From: Actinomycetota bacterium
GTDB lineage: Bacteria; Actinomycetota; Acidimicrobiia; Acidimicrobiales; Ilumatobacteraceae
Length of the DNA stretch: 16,247 bases
Assembly: GCA_009705865.1 (NCBI GenBank)
Contig: WLSJ01000024.1
Coordinates: 1-16,247, forward strand
Direction of reading: 5' to 3'
Shown: piece after piece, positions 1 through 7,045 of the stretch
Numbering within the stretch: position 1 is the stretch's first letter
How the letters are laid out: each line of letters opens with the position of its first letter
The notes under the pieces: model-generated
The model's database searches: none
The model's input: the letters and a program-made list of their open reading frames with translations, nothing else
Told to the model about the DNA's origin: nothing
Made by a program: the position numbers and the translations under genes

Positions 1-470
1 CGTGGCAAAAAACCGACGGTCGTCACGTGACTGAAGCTGCCATTCGGCTGGACATGGTCAAGGCGCTCGTCGAGGGATGCACAGGAATTTCGGCCGACGA
101 CAGAGAAATTCGCCGTGGTGGACCTACATACACGGTCGACACGTTGGAAGAAATCCATGCTGAAAGCCCTGGCGCAGAGATTTTTCTCATCATGGGGGCC
201 GATACGGCAGAACGCATCCATTCGTGGCATCGTGCTCCTGATGTGGTCAGGCTCTCTACGATCGTCATAGTGAATCGTGACAACTCTTCGACAAACAATC
301 CTGAGTTTCTCAGGGATGCACAAGTAGTGCACGTGTCGATGGAATCAATAGCTGTATCTAGCAGTGGTATTCGCGACGTTGTCGCAAAGGGTGGTTCGAT
401 CACGAACGAGACTTCGAACAATGTGGCAGCCATTGTTCGTGACAATGGTTTGTACGCAGGTCAACGATGA
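1..470 (+). CDS. nadD: Nicotinate-nucleotide adenylyltransferase NadD, 3' part (5' end outside window)
   Basis: NadD transfers AMP from ATP to nicotinate mononucleotide, the step before NAD synthetase, in the cytoplasm. The reading frame is open from base 3 and reads W-Q-K, then V-T-x-A-x-x-R-L-x-M-V, the conserved NadD segment after the first nucleotide-binding loop. It continues with RRGGPTYTVDTL (the family's R-x-G-x-S/T-Y-T-x-D-T), LIMGADTAERIHSWHR, and near the C-terminus SSSGIR, the second nucleotidyltransferase signature (usually I-S-S-T-x-I-R). The GTG at 27 is internal because the homology continues upstream of it, so the N-terminal GGTFDPxHxGH part lies outside the window. The TGA overlaps the next ATG (ATGA, 467-470), which implies translational coupling. 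The identification is secure from the motifs and from the rsfS neighbour two genes on. Confidence 0.93.
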   Translation, partial: WQKTDGRHVTEAAIRLDMVKALVEGCTGISADDREIRRGGPTYTVDTLEEIHAESPGAEIFLIMGADTAERIHSWHRAPDVVRLSTIVIVNRDNSSTNNPEFLRDAQVVHVSMESIAVSSSGIRDVVAKGGSITNETSNNVAAIVRDNGLYAGQR

Positions 471-1705
471 CTGCTATTCCTGCACGTCGGCGCAGACGAA
501 TGATCGCAGCCGTCGTTACGACAAGTTTGTCTGTAGTTGCCTTGCCAAGTGGTTTGTTCATCGGAACCAATTCGTTATTGCACGCGTCGGGTGGAAACAG
601 TGTTGACAGTGTTGCGACATTAGATATCCCTGCTACCGCAGTAGAGATGTTGGCTGTTCTTAACTCTCGCAATGAAGTAGCAACTATTGCGCTTCTTGCT
701 ATTGCACCAGAAGGGAAAGGCGGCACCATTGTGTCAGTTCCCGTTGGTGCCTCAGCAGACGTGGCAAAGACTGAACCGCCGCATCGGCTTGCTGACTCAT
801 TCGCCACCGGTGGTCTTGCTGCATTAAAGACTGATGTGGAGAATTTGCTTAATATCACTGTTGATTTCGCAGATGATGTGACTGCGCCAGAACTTGCTAC
901 AGCAGTCTCGGCAATGGGAGCACAATCCATTGTGTTGTCACAACCTGTTGTTGATGTATCGATAGACGGAACATCAACAGTTGTCGTGCAGGCAGGTTCC
1001 ACCACCACAACTCCTGAACTGATAGCAGCAGCGCTTGCATCATCAGAGCCCGGAATTCCTGAGGCGAAGCGGTTGCCGCAAGTAAAGCAATTATGGAGCG
1101 CAATCGCCGATGGTGGATTTCTTCAGCCAGCCGCTACTTCTGCAAGTTCGGAAACATCGCTAAGCCCCCTTGGTTTTTCATCGTTGACGACTACTTCTTC
1201 GTATTTTGCAGCATTGTTTGCAGGAGAAATTGACACCTGGCAATTTTCAGCGTCGTTATTTACTGACGCGCAACGAAATCCGAACAATGCAGATCTGTAT
1301 GGCCTGAACAATGCCGAAGTTTTGATGGTGATGGCAAGCGTCGTTCCAAGTGCGCTCACTATCACCTCTAATAACATTGCAGTAATGGTGGATGTGCCAT
1401 TTGCAAATAGCGATACCGCACTGGAAGCCGTCACTCGGTTGGCGTTCTTGGGGGCAAACGTGGTTCTTGTTCGGCAACCAACCGAACCGCCAGTTGAGCG
1501 AACAATTGCCTATTACAACGACTCCATAGCTCGCACTGAGGCTGAGGGTTATATGTCCCTTCTGGGTCCATTGGAATTCGTTGAGAGCACAGATGTCATC
1601 TCTGGGGTAAACCTCCGTATCGTCTTGGGTAACGATTTTGTTGCGTTCCTTGGCCAAGGGTCATCAATCAACACATCAACCTCAAGTACTACGGAGCCCA
1701 AGTGA
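467..1705 (+). CDS. Membrane-anchored degenerate LCP (LytR-CpsA-Psr)-like protein with LytR_C-like tail
   Basis: The protein has 412 aa. Five arginines (7-11) precede one hydrophobic segment (about 12-33), a signal-anchor that places the rest outside the membrane. Residues about 70-165 follow the LCP plan: a VATIALLAIAP strand, then ...VSVPVG where catalytic LCPs have S-I-P-R-D, then RLADSFATGGLAALKTDVENLL and a VSAMGAQSIVL strand where LCPs have D-A-L-G-G-V. Residues about 285-395 resemble LytR_C (ERTIAYYNDS...RIVLGNDFVAFLGQ). The usual catalytic arginines and acidic residues are missing, so transfer of teichoic acid or arabinogalactan to peptidoglycan is doubtful; a structural or regulatory envelope role fits better. 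Residues about 170-250 are low-complexity Ser/Thr/Ala. An LCP gene between nadD and rsfS is common in actinobacteria. ATG 467 overlaps the nadD stop and has AGG about 6 nt upstream. The family call rests on motif pattern only. Confidence 0.65.
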   Translation: MTAIPARRRRRMIAAVVTTSLSVVALPSGLFIGTNSLLHASGGNSVDSVATLDIPATAVEMLAVLNSRNEVATIALLAIAPEGKGGTIVSVPVGASADVAKTEPPHRLADSFATGGLAALKTDVENLLNITVDFADDVTAPELATAVSAMGAQSIVLSQPVVDVSIDGTSTVVVQAGSTTTTPELIAAALASSEPGIPEAKRLPQVKQLWSAIADGGFLQPAATSASSETSLSPLGFSSLTTTSSYFAALFAGEIDTWQFSASLFTDAQRNPNNADLYGLNNAEVLMVMASVVPSALTITSNNIAVMVDVPFANSDTALEAVTRLAFLGANVVLVRQPTEPPVERTIAYYNDSIARTEAEGYMSLLGPLEFVESTDVISGVNLRIVLGNDFVAFLGQGSSINTSTSSTTEPK

Positions 1706-2085
1706 CCGACGCAATCAATACAGACGCTGCAGCTGCAGACCTCAACTCGCTGGAATTAGCAGTCTTTATCGCCAGGGTGATCGACGAGAAGCAGGGTGAA
1801 AACACCATCGTTCTTCCTGTCGGTCCCGTCGTGGGCATTACGGAATACTTCATTGTGACAAGCGCGTCGAACGGCCGACTTGTTCGGGCCATCACGGACG
1901 CCGTACTTGGCAACGTGCGTGACGCAGTGGGCAAGGGGCCGCTACGGTCCGAAGGAACACGCGAGCAGCAGTGGGTCCTCATTGACTATGGCGACGTCGT
2001 GGTGCATATTTTTGTCGATGAAATGCGCCGGTTCTACGAAATTGAACGCCTCTATAAGGACATTGTCCCAACGGCTTGGGCCTAA
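1702..2085 (+). CDS. rsfS: Ribosomal silencing factor RsfS
   Basis: RsfS (Iojap/DUF143 family) binds ribosomal protein uL14 and blocks subunit joining when nutrients are short. The 127-aa protein has the expected order: a helical N-terminus, YFIVTSASNGRLVRAITDAV, GKGPLRSEGTREQQWVLIDYGDVVVHIF, then RRFYEIERLYKD. The W-V-L-I-D-Y-G-D-V-V-V-H-I-F core is diagnostic. The length is at the upper end of the family, because of an Ala/Asp-rich N-terminal extension. GTG 1702 overlaps the preceding TGA (GTGA) and has GGAG at 1693-1696, a good Shine-Dalgarno spacing. It is the last gene of the nadD transcript and is followed by a tRNA gene after a short gap. Confidence 0.95.
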   Translation: MTDAINTDAAAADLNSLELAVFIARVIDEKQGENTIVLPVGPVVGITEYFIVTSASNGRLVRAITDAVLGNVRDAVGKGPLRSEGTREQQWVLIDYGDVVVHIFVDEMRRFYEIERLYKDIVPTAWA

Positions 2086-2092
2086 CACTGTG

Positions 2093-2098
2093 TAGAGT
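2093..2098 (+). promoter_or_regulatory. Candidate -10 box for tRNA-Ala
   Basis: TAGAGT matches the actinobacterial TANNNT -10 pattern and ends 14 bases before the tRNA, so a short 5' leader would be trimmed by RNase P. No convincing -35 was found at 16-18 bp upstream. The tRNA could equally be read through from rsfS. Confidence 0.3.
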
Positions 2099-2112
2099 TA
2101 CATCTCCGAATA

Positions 2113-2185
<73 letters not shown>

Positions 2186-2264
2186 CTATTTGCATCGTTT
2201 GAAATTTTCATTCTCAATGCTTAACCATGCGGGTACTTTGATTATTCGTCTGTAAGAGGCAATT

Positions 2265-3218
2265 GTGTTGCGCTCATCAGAATTTGACCATTTTGCTAGT
2301 GTCGGGTCAATGGTTGCTGTTGTCATGAGGACGTATGAGCGGCCAATCATGCTGGCTCGAGCCATAGCAAGCGTTCAGAATCAGACGTTTCGAGATTGGA
2401 CCTTAATCATTGTCAATAACGGTGGTAATCCTGGGCCTGTTGAAGACGTCGTGAGAGTGGCAAAGTCCGCTACGCCGTGTGGTGATATTCAAGTGCTGCA
2501 CCTGTCTGAGCGTGTCGGGATGGAAGAAGCCTCAAACAGAGGCCTCGCCGCAACGGAGTCAGACTTCTTTGCTATTCACGACGATGATGATTCGTGGAAT
2601 GCACGGTTTTTAGAAGTGGCGGTGGACGGAATGCGCGCGCATCCTTCAGCAGCTGCCGTTGTGACTGGTATTTATCGCATCCATGAGCTGTATCGCGATG
2701 GGAAGATCAGGCCTGTTCATTCTGAGAAGTTTTACTTGAGCGAAGAACGACTGACATTTAGGGGAATGATCGGCAACAATACGTTTCCCCCGATTGCGGC
2801 GCTTTTTCAACGCCGACTATTGAGTGAAATAGGTGAATTTGATAGTTCTCTGCCGGTATTGGGGGATTGGGAATTCAATTTACGCGCGGTTCTCGCAGGT
2901 GGATTTGTATATATCCCAGAACGACTGGCCAACTATCACACGCGTACTCCTGATAGTGAAACTGCATCAGGTAATTCAATTACCGTCGGAATTGATCTTC
3001 ATCATCAAATACGGGGTCAGCTTCAAAAGCGATGGCTCGAAGAGCCGAACATTGATGGAGTCAATAAAGGTGCGCTGTCGATAGCCACCTTTGCGGCTGA
3101 TAATCCAAACACTGTGCGTCGAGTGTGGCGCAAGATTCTTGCTGGGGTTAAAAACCCTCTACGTGGCGCTCGTGCTGTGTGGCGAATTATCAGACATATT
3201 GTGAGTCGTCTCAGATGA
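2265..3218 (+). CDS. Glycosyltransferase family 2 (GT-A fold)
   Basis: This 317-aa cytoplasmic or membrane-associated enzyme probably transfers a sugar from a nucleotide-sugar donor onto a cell-surface glycan. VAVVMRTYERPIMLARAIASV near residue 17 is the GT2 nucleotide-binding start. FFAIHDDDDSW (DDDD at 106-109) is the DxD metal and donor site. GDWEFNLRA (200-208) matches the acceptor/catalytic ED motif region. There is no transmembrane segment; the C-terminus is basic (about 285-317) and may sit on the membrane. The GTG start has AAGAGG at 2254-2259, 5 nt upstream. Its TGA overlaps the next ATG (3215), pairing it with the HAD protein. Donor and acceptor cannot be told from the sequence. Confidence 0.88.
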   Translation: MLRSSEFDHFASVGSMVAVVMRTYERPIMLARAIASVQNQTFRDWTLIIVNNGGNPGPVEDVVRVAKSATPCGDIQVLHLSERVGMEEASNRGLAATESDFFAIHDDDDSWNARFLEVAVDGMRAHPSAAAVVTGIYRIHELYRDGKIRPVHSEKFYLSEERLTFRGMIGNNTFPPIAALFQRRLLSEIGEFDSSLPVLGDWEFNLRAVLAGGFVYIPERLANYHTRTPDSETASGNSITVGIDLHHQIRGQLQKRWLEEPNIDGVNKGALSIATFAADNPNTVRRVWRKILAGVKNPLRGARAVWRIIRHIVSRLR

Positions 3219-5191
3219 GTCGTTCAGCTCCACAAGTATTAGAAATGCACAGCTCAGCCACAGTGCTGACTATTGACTTTTTCGACACGCTTGTGAGTCG
3301 ATCAGTAGCTCAGCCGACTCATGTATTCGCGGTAATGGAGGAAGAACTATGCCGACGTTTTGGACATCGTTGGACAGGATTTGCATTACAGCGAGTTGTA
3401 GCGGAGCAAATCGCTAGAAGAAAAGCAGCGATTACCGACACAAATCGCGACGTTACTTTTGATGAAATCTGTAGTGAATTATGCGAACTGATGGATTTAA
3501 GTAGAGATGATCACCACTTGATTGCAGATCTTGAGAAAAAAACCGAAGTGTCGCTTGCTGTTGCGGTGAAGTTTGGCTGTGACATTGTCTCGTTGGCTCG
3601 CGAGAAGTCAATGCCGGTGTTAATTGTCAGTGATAACTACATGTCCGCACAGCACATTGTCAATATGGCGCACGCTGTGGGGTTGTCGTGGGTGACTGCA
3701 TCAGATGTCATTGTTAGTTCTGAACACGGAGCAATGAAACACAATGGAACATTGTGGGATGTGGTGCTGCGACATCTTGATGTATCCCCATCTTTGATCT
3801 TGCATGTTGGTGATGATGCAAAAGCCGACGGTGACGTACCGGCTTCACGAGGAATTGCAACACATGTCAATGATCGCATGAGGCGGTCACATCGTCACAT
3901 GATGAACACAACACCCGCAGTGTTGCCTTTTTCACGTCTAGAAGCTGAGTACAGAGACTCAGTGTCCTCAGGCGAATGGGATGCCGCTGAAATGTTCGGA
4001 GCATTGGTGGGGATGATTGTTGCTGGACAAATCGTTGATGTTCGCAACGTATTAGCCCAGCGCGAAATAGCGGGTATTCATTTCGTTGCGCGTGACGGAT
4101 TTCTTGCTCATTCAGTGTGGAGCAATTTGCGAGCATCTGGAGTGCAACTTCCCGAGGCTTCGTATTTCTCATTTTCTCGGTCGGTCGTGTGGCGAGCCGG
4201 AATACACGTTGTTGATGAATTGACGATGGCGCGGTTTATCGGAGACGATGAAGAGATGACGGTGCCACGACTCGAACGGCGACTCGGTTGCTCTCTGGAT
4301 TCCACAATCGATCGGACCGTCACGATTTCAGCTGTTACTGCTCGTCAAATATTGGTAGCTAATTCGAAAAACATCCTGGTCGCTTCTGCGACGTTACGTG
4401 AACGAATGTTGAGTTACCTTCAGGCGCAAGGTCTTCTAGAGCCCGGACATCATGTGGTCGTTGATCTCGGTTGGACTGGATCATCGATTGCTGATTTGGC
4501 GCACATAGTTTCTGAAGCAACAAATGGTCAATCGGTAATCGAAGGACGCTTGACTGGTCTGTATTGGGATGCCTGGTCGCAACGTGCGCGGGTATCGCTG
4601 CATGGGTTCGCCATGGATGATTTTCATACCATCGATGACAATCGGCGTCTCTTAGGAATTTTGAATTTGCTGGAAGTGATGGTGACGGCACCACACGGAT
4701 CAGTAGTTGGTTATAGCGATTCAGAAAATGGAGTCGCGCCGATCTACGTAGATACTCAAGTGGAAAAGGAAGCCTTTGAGCAATTGGTTGCCAGGGTGTC
4801 AGCCATTGGGGCCAGGGTTGCGACAGCCATCGTGACAGATAGCCCAGACTCGCCAGTGAAATCATCTGACATCACTGGTGAAACAGTATGGGCCGCAATG
4901 ATGCAAGTAGGCCACACGCCTCGACCAGAAGAAATTGCTGTGTCTGGGTTGCTGCGACATATTTCCGCAATTGACCATGAAGGTGCTGGAACGGCATTGC
5001 TAGGCGACGCACCAACTCGGCCCAAAAAAGTTAACGACACATTTGTGCATGACGTGTTTAACACGTTGATGCATGGGCATTGGTTGCAAGGCACATTGCG
5101 ACACTGGAATCAGAAACCTGAGTCAGCAGAAGTAGTGAGCGATATAGAAAAACGCTTTCCCTTTACGCAGCCACAGTGGGTGGGCCAATGA
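3215..5191 (+). CDS. COG5610-like HAD-superfamily protein with large C-terminal domain
   Basis: The protein has 658 aa from ATG 3215, chosen because it overlaps the preceding stop (ATGA); a GTG 36 bases upstream is possible. Residues about 14-222 form a HAD domain: DFFDTL (21-26, nucleophile D21), LIVSD (136-140, motif II), K175 (motif III) and HVGDDAKADGD (197-207, motif IV). The residue two after the nucleophile is Phe instead of the usual Asp. From about 240 a second domain begins with FVARDGFLAHSVW, SYFSFSRSVVWRAG, VVVDLGWTGSSIADL and a GLYWDAW strand, the arrangement I associate with COG5610 proteins found beside glycosyltransferases in surface-polysaccharide loci. The reaction is unknown. 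The adjoining GT2 gene suggests work on a glycan or its phosphorylated precursor. The stop overlaps the start of the LLM gene. Confidence 0.7.
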   Translation: MSRSAPQVLEMHSSATVLTIDFFDTLVSRSVAQPTHVFAVMEEELCRRFGHRWTGFALQRVVAEQIARRKAAITDTNRDVTFDEICSELCELMDLSRDDHHLIADLEKKTEVSLAVAVKFGCDIVSLAREKSMPVLIVSDNYMSAQHIVNMAHAVGLSWVTASDVIVSSEHGAMKHNGTLWDVVLRHLDVSPSLILHVGDDAKADGDVPASRGIATHVNDRMRRSHRHMMNTTPAVLPFSRLEAEYRDSVSSGEWDAAEMFGALVGMIVAGQIVDVRNVLAQREIAGIHFVARDGFLAHSVWSNLRASGVQLPEASYFSFSRSVVWRAGIHVVDELTMARFIGDDEEMTVPRLERRLGCSLDSTIDRTVTISAVTARQILVANSKNILVASATLRERMLSYLQAQGLLEPGHHVVVDLGWTGSSIADLAHIVSEATNGQSVIEGRLTGLYWDAWSQRARVSLHGFAMDDFHTIDDNRRLLGILNLLEVMVTAPHGSVVGYSDSENGVAPIYVDTQVEKEAFEQLVARVSAIGARVATAIVTDSPDSPVKSSDITGETVWAAMMQVGHTPRPEEIAVSGLLRHISAIDHEGAGTALLGDAPTRPKKVNDTFVHDVFNTLMHGHWLQGTLRHWNQKPESAEVVSDIEKRFPFTQPQWVGQ

Positions 5192-5985
5192 GCACATTGA
5201 AGATTGACCTGCAATTAAATCAAGGTTCTGCGCCGTGGTCGCAACTACGCGATGCCGGTATCGCAGCAGAGCAGGCCGGCTTCGGAGCTTTGTGGAATCT
5301 TGATCATCTTTCAGGATCTGCGTTTGGGTCTGATTCCATGATGGAGTGCTTTACAAGTCTTGCGGCGTGGGCGAGCGTCACCACCACAATTGGTCTTGGA
5401 ACTTTGGTGACAAATGTGATGAATCGTGAGCCAGGGTTGTTAGCAAACATCGTGTCTTCTATTCAACAAATTTCTGGTGATCGATTGACGTTGGGTATTG
5501 GTGCTGGCGCTGCACCAAACACCTCGTTTAGTGCCGAACAAGACGCCTTGGGAATCTCGTTGTTACCAAAGATGGCAGATCGCCATAACCGCCTCGCAGA
5601 AGTGGTGGACATCATGCGCTCAATATGGGCCGAGAATCGCGATGAACGATTTGCCGGGTTTCCGCGTCCCGCACAAGAACCGCCAATTATTGTGGGCGTC
5701 AACAGCATGGCGTTGGCTATTCGTGCTGGCCAGATAACCGACGGAGTGAATACTCGTTTCAATCATCCAGATCGTGGTGTATTACTTGCTGCTGCACGAG
5801 ATGCAAGTGGGGATAGACCTGGTTTTGATACATCGGTGTGGTCATGGTTTGAGCCAGAGTACGCAGATGCCGACCATTCATTCCATAAGGAATTATTGGC
5901 AGAAGGTGTCACGCGACTCATTATGTTTGAACGTGGCGCCCCGGATGTTGCCGCAATTGCGTCAACATCGAAATACTTGCGTTAA
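5188..5985 (+). CDS. LLM-class (luciferase-like) oxidoreductase, probably F420-dependent
   Basis: This 265-aa TIM-barrel oxidoreductase belongs to the bacterial luciferase-like superfamily. Visible family segments are LKIDLQL at the start, AEQAGFGALWNLDHL (helix then strand with the D-H pair), TTTIGLGTLVTN, RLTLGIGAG, a RLAEVVDIMRSIW helix and PPIIVGVNS. An F420 rather than FMN cofactor is inferred from the actinobacterial style and from fbiC in the same window; the sequence alone does not prove it. The protein is rather short for the family (many are 280-340 aa), mainly in the C-terminal half. ATG 5188 was chosen over GTG 5176 because it gives a 4-bp overlap with the HAD stop and matches the family start. 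The substrate is unknown. The TAA overlaps the stop of the convergent transporter gene. Confidence 0.85.
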   Translation: MSTLKIDLQLNQGSAPWSQLRDAGIAAEQAGFGALWNLDHLSGSAFGSDSMMECFTSLAAWASVTTTIGLGTLVTNVMNREPGLLANIVSSIQQISGDRLTLGIGAGAAPNTSFSAEQDALGISLLPKMADRHNRLAEVVDIMRSIWAENRDERFAGFPRPAQEPPIIVGVNSMALAIRAGQITDGVNTRFNHPDRGVLLAAARDASGDRPGFDTSVWSWFEPEYADADHSFHKELLAEGVTRLIMFERGAPDVAAIASTSKYLR

Positions 5986-6581
5986 GCCGCAGTAGCCACG
6001 TAATCGGGGTTTGCAGCACGCCATTGATACGCCTTCATGGTGATGTACACAATGATGGGTATGGCAAAAAAGTTCTGAGCAGACACCATGGGGTCATTGA
6101 TAATAAAGCCGTAGATAAGCCAGGACGAGCAGTTAACAATTGTGATGAGGTAACTAGAAATCGAGATGCCGTGGAGGTTCTCTGTTCGAATGACGTGTAG
6201 CAATTGCGGAACTATGGAACTTCCGCTCACAGCAATTGCAACGAATCCAACGGGAGTTGCTGAAACCTGGGTGAGCACAAGGGCTAGGGCAACGAGTGCT
6301 AGGGCAACTCGGAGTAGTACAACGCGCGGAATCTTTCCATGCCGATACACCACGGAAATAATGATGGACTGGGCGATGAGAAATGAAATATTTGAAAACC
6401 AAATCGCGATGTCTCCCTCTAAGAGACCGTATGTGAACCAGAGGCTCGAGCCAACGAGTCCGTGCATCAGGCCAAAAGGGGAGATGCCGTGGGAAGTGTC
6501 GTGACGGACCGCACGCCACACTTGAGGCCAAATAAAGCCAAGGCCCAACGCGATGCACCACACTTGAAAAAATGTCTTCAT
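5982..6581 (-). CDS. SWEET / PQ-loop transporter with two fused repeats
   Basis: This 199-aa membrane protein contains two similar three-helix units joined by an extra helix, the 3-1-3 plan of full-length SWEET sugar facilitators. Repeat 1 has WPQ (18-20), HGIS (31-34), SLWFTYG (46-52) and N64. Repeat 2 has VPQ (124-126), HGIS (137-140), SWLIYG (153-158) and N170. Predicted membrane segments are roughly 5-22, 38-54, 60-79, 86-104, 110-128, 141-160 and 166-184. Bacterial SemiSWEETs are usually single units of about 90-100 aa that dimerise, so the covalent tandem is notable. It probably carries a mono- or disaccharide by facilitated diffusion. The ATG lies 3 nt after the mgsA stop, so it is co-transcribed. 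Some PQ-loop proteins move other solutes, so the substrate is uncertain. Confidence 0.8.
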   Translation of the reverse strand: MKTFFQVWCIALGLGFIWPQVWRAVRHDTSHGISPFGLMHGLVGSSLWFTYGLLEGDIAIWFSNISFLIAQSIIISVVYRHGKIPRVVLLRVALALVALALVLTQVSATPVGFVAIAVSGSSIVPQLLHVIRTENLHGISISSYLITIVNCSSWLIYGFIINDPMVSAQNFFAIPIIVYITMKAYQWRAANPDYVATAA

Positions 6582-6584
6582 TGT

Positions 6585-7028
6585 TTATCGATCGTGTGAC
6601 GGCACGCGACGAACATATGCAATGTCCATATGCGGTGACGACATGATGAAATCTGCCGAGGCACGGTTACATGCAACGGGGATATTCCAGACGACTGCGA
6701 TACGCAAGAGAGCTTTGATATCGGGGTCATGAGGCTGGGGCTCAAGTGGGTCCCAGAAGAACAACAGAACATCCACTTCGCCTTCAGAAATGCGAGCACC
6801 GATTTGTTGGTCGCCGCCAAGTGGCCCACTGCGAAGTCGTTCGACTTCAAGACCAGTTTGTTCGTTCACTAGGCGACCAGTTGTGCCTGTTCCGACAAGT
6901 GTGTGATGGGCGAGTTCTGACTTATGGGCGGATACCCATTCGAGAAGTTCGTCTTTCATGTTGTCGTGTGCCACCAACGCAATGGTTTTCTTGGCAGGCA
7001 CGGCCATCTCTACTTTGCTAACAGCCAT
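6585..7028 (-). CDS. mgsA: Methylglyoxal synthase
   Basis: MgsA converts dihydroxyacetone phosphate to methylglyoxal and phosphate, a bypass of lower glycolysis used when phosphate is short or sugar phosphates build up. The 147-aa protein follows the E. coli enzyme closely: KKTIALVAHD (H21), GTGTTG (46-51, phosphate binding), SGPLGGDQQIGARIS with D73 (matching catalytic D71 of E. coli), VDVLLFFWDPL, then PHDPDIKALLR with H100 and D103 (matching H98 and D101) and VVWNIPVACN. All catalytic positions that can be checked are present. The ATG at 7028 has only a weak ribosome site; M8 at 7007 is an alternative that still keeps the full fold. It sits 17 nt after leuS and 3 nt before the SWEET gene on the same strand. 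Confidence 0.96.
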   Translation of the reverse strand: MAVSKVEMAVPAKKTIALVAHDNMKDELLEWVSAHKSELAHHTLVGTGTTGRLVNEQTGLEVERLRSGPLGGDQQIGARISEGEVDVLLFFWDPLEPQPHDPDIKALLRIAVVWNIPVACNRASADFIMSSPHMDIAYVRRVPSHDR

Positions 7029-7045
7029 GTCTTTAGTCTTGCCGA

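Noticed and set aside
27..470. GTG 27 as a true nadD start
   Set aside because: Conserved NadD residues (W-Q-K and following) continue upstream in the same frame, so the gene begins before the window.
400..1008. 202-aa open frame opposite the LCP-like gene
   Set aside because: It runs antisense to a supported gene, crosses the nadD junction, and its protein is Ser/Thr/Ala-rich with no recognisable motif.
2199..2227. Sigma70-type promoter TTGAAA-17-TAACCA before the glycosyltransferase
   Set aside because: Spacing is right but the -10 matches poorly; TACTTT at 2234-2239 is as good, so neither is called.
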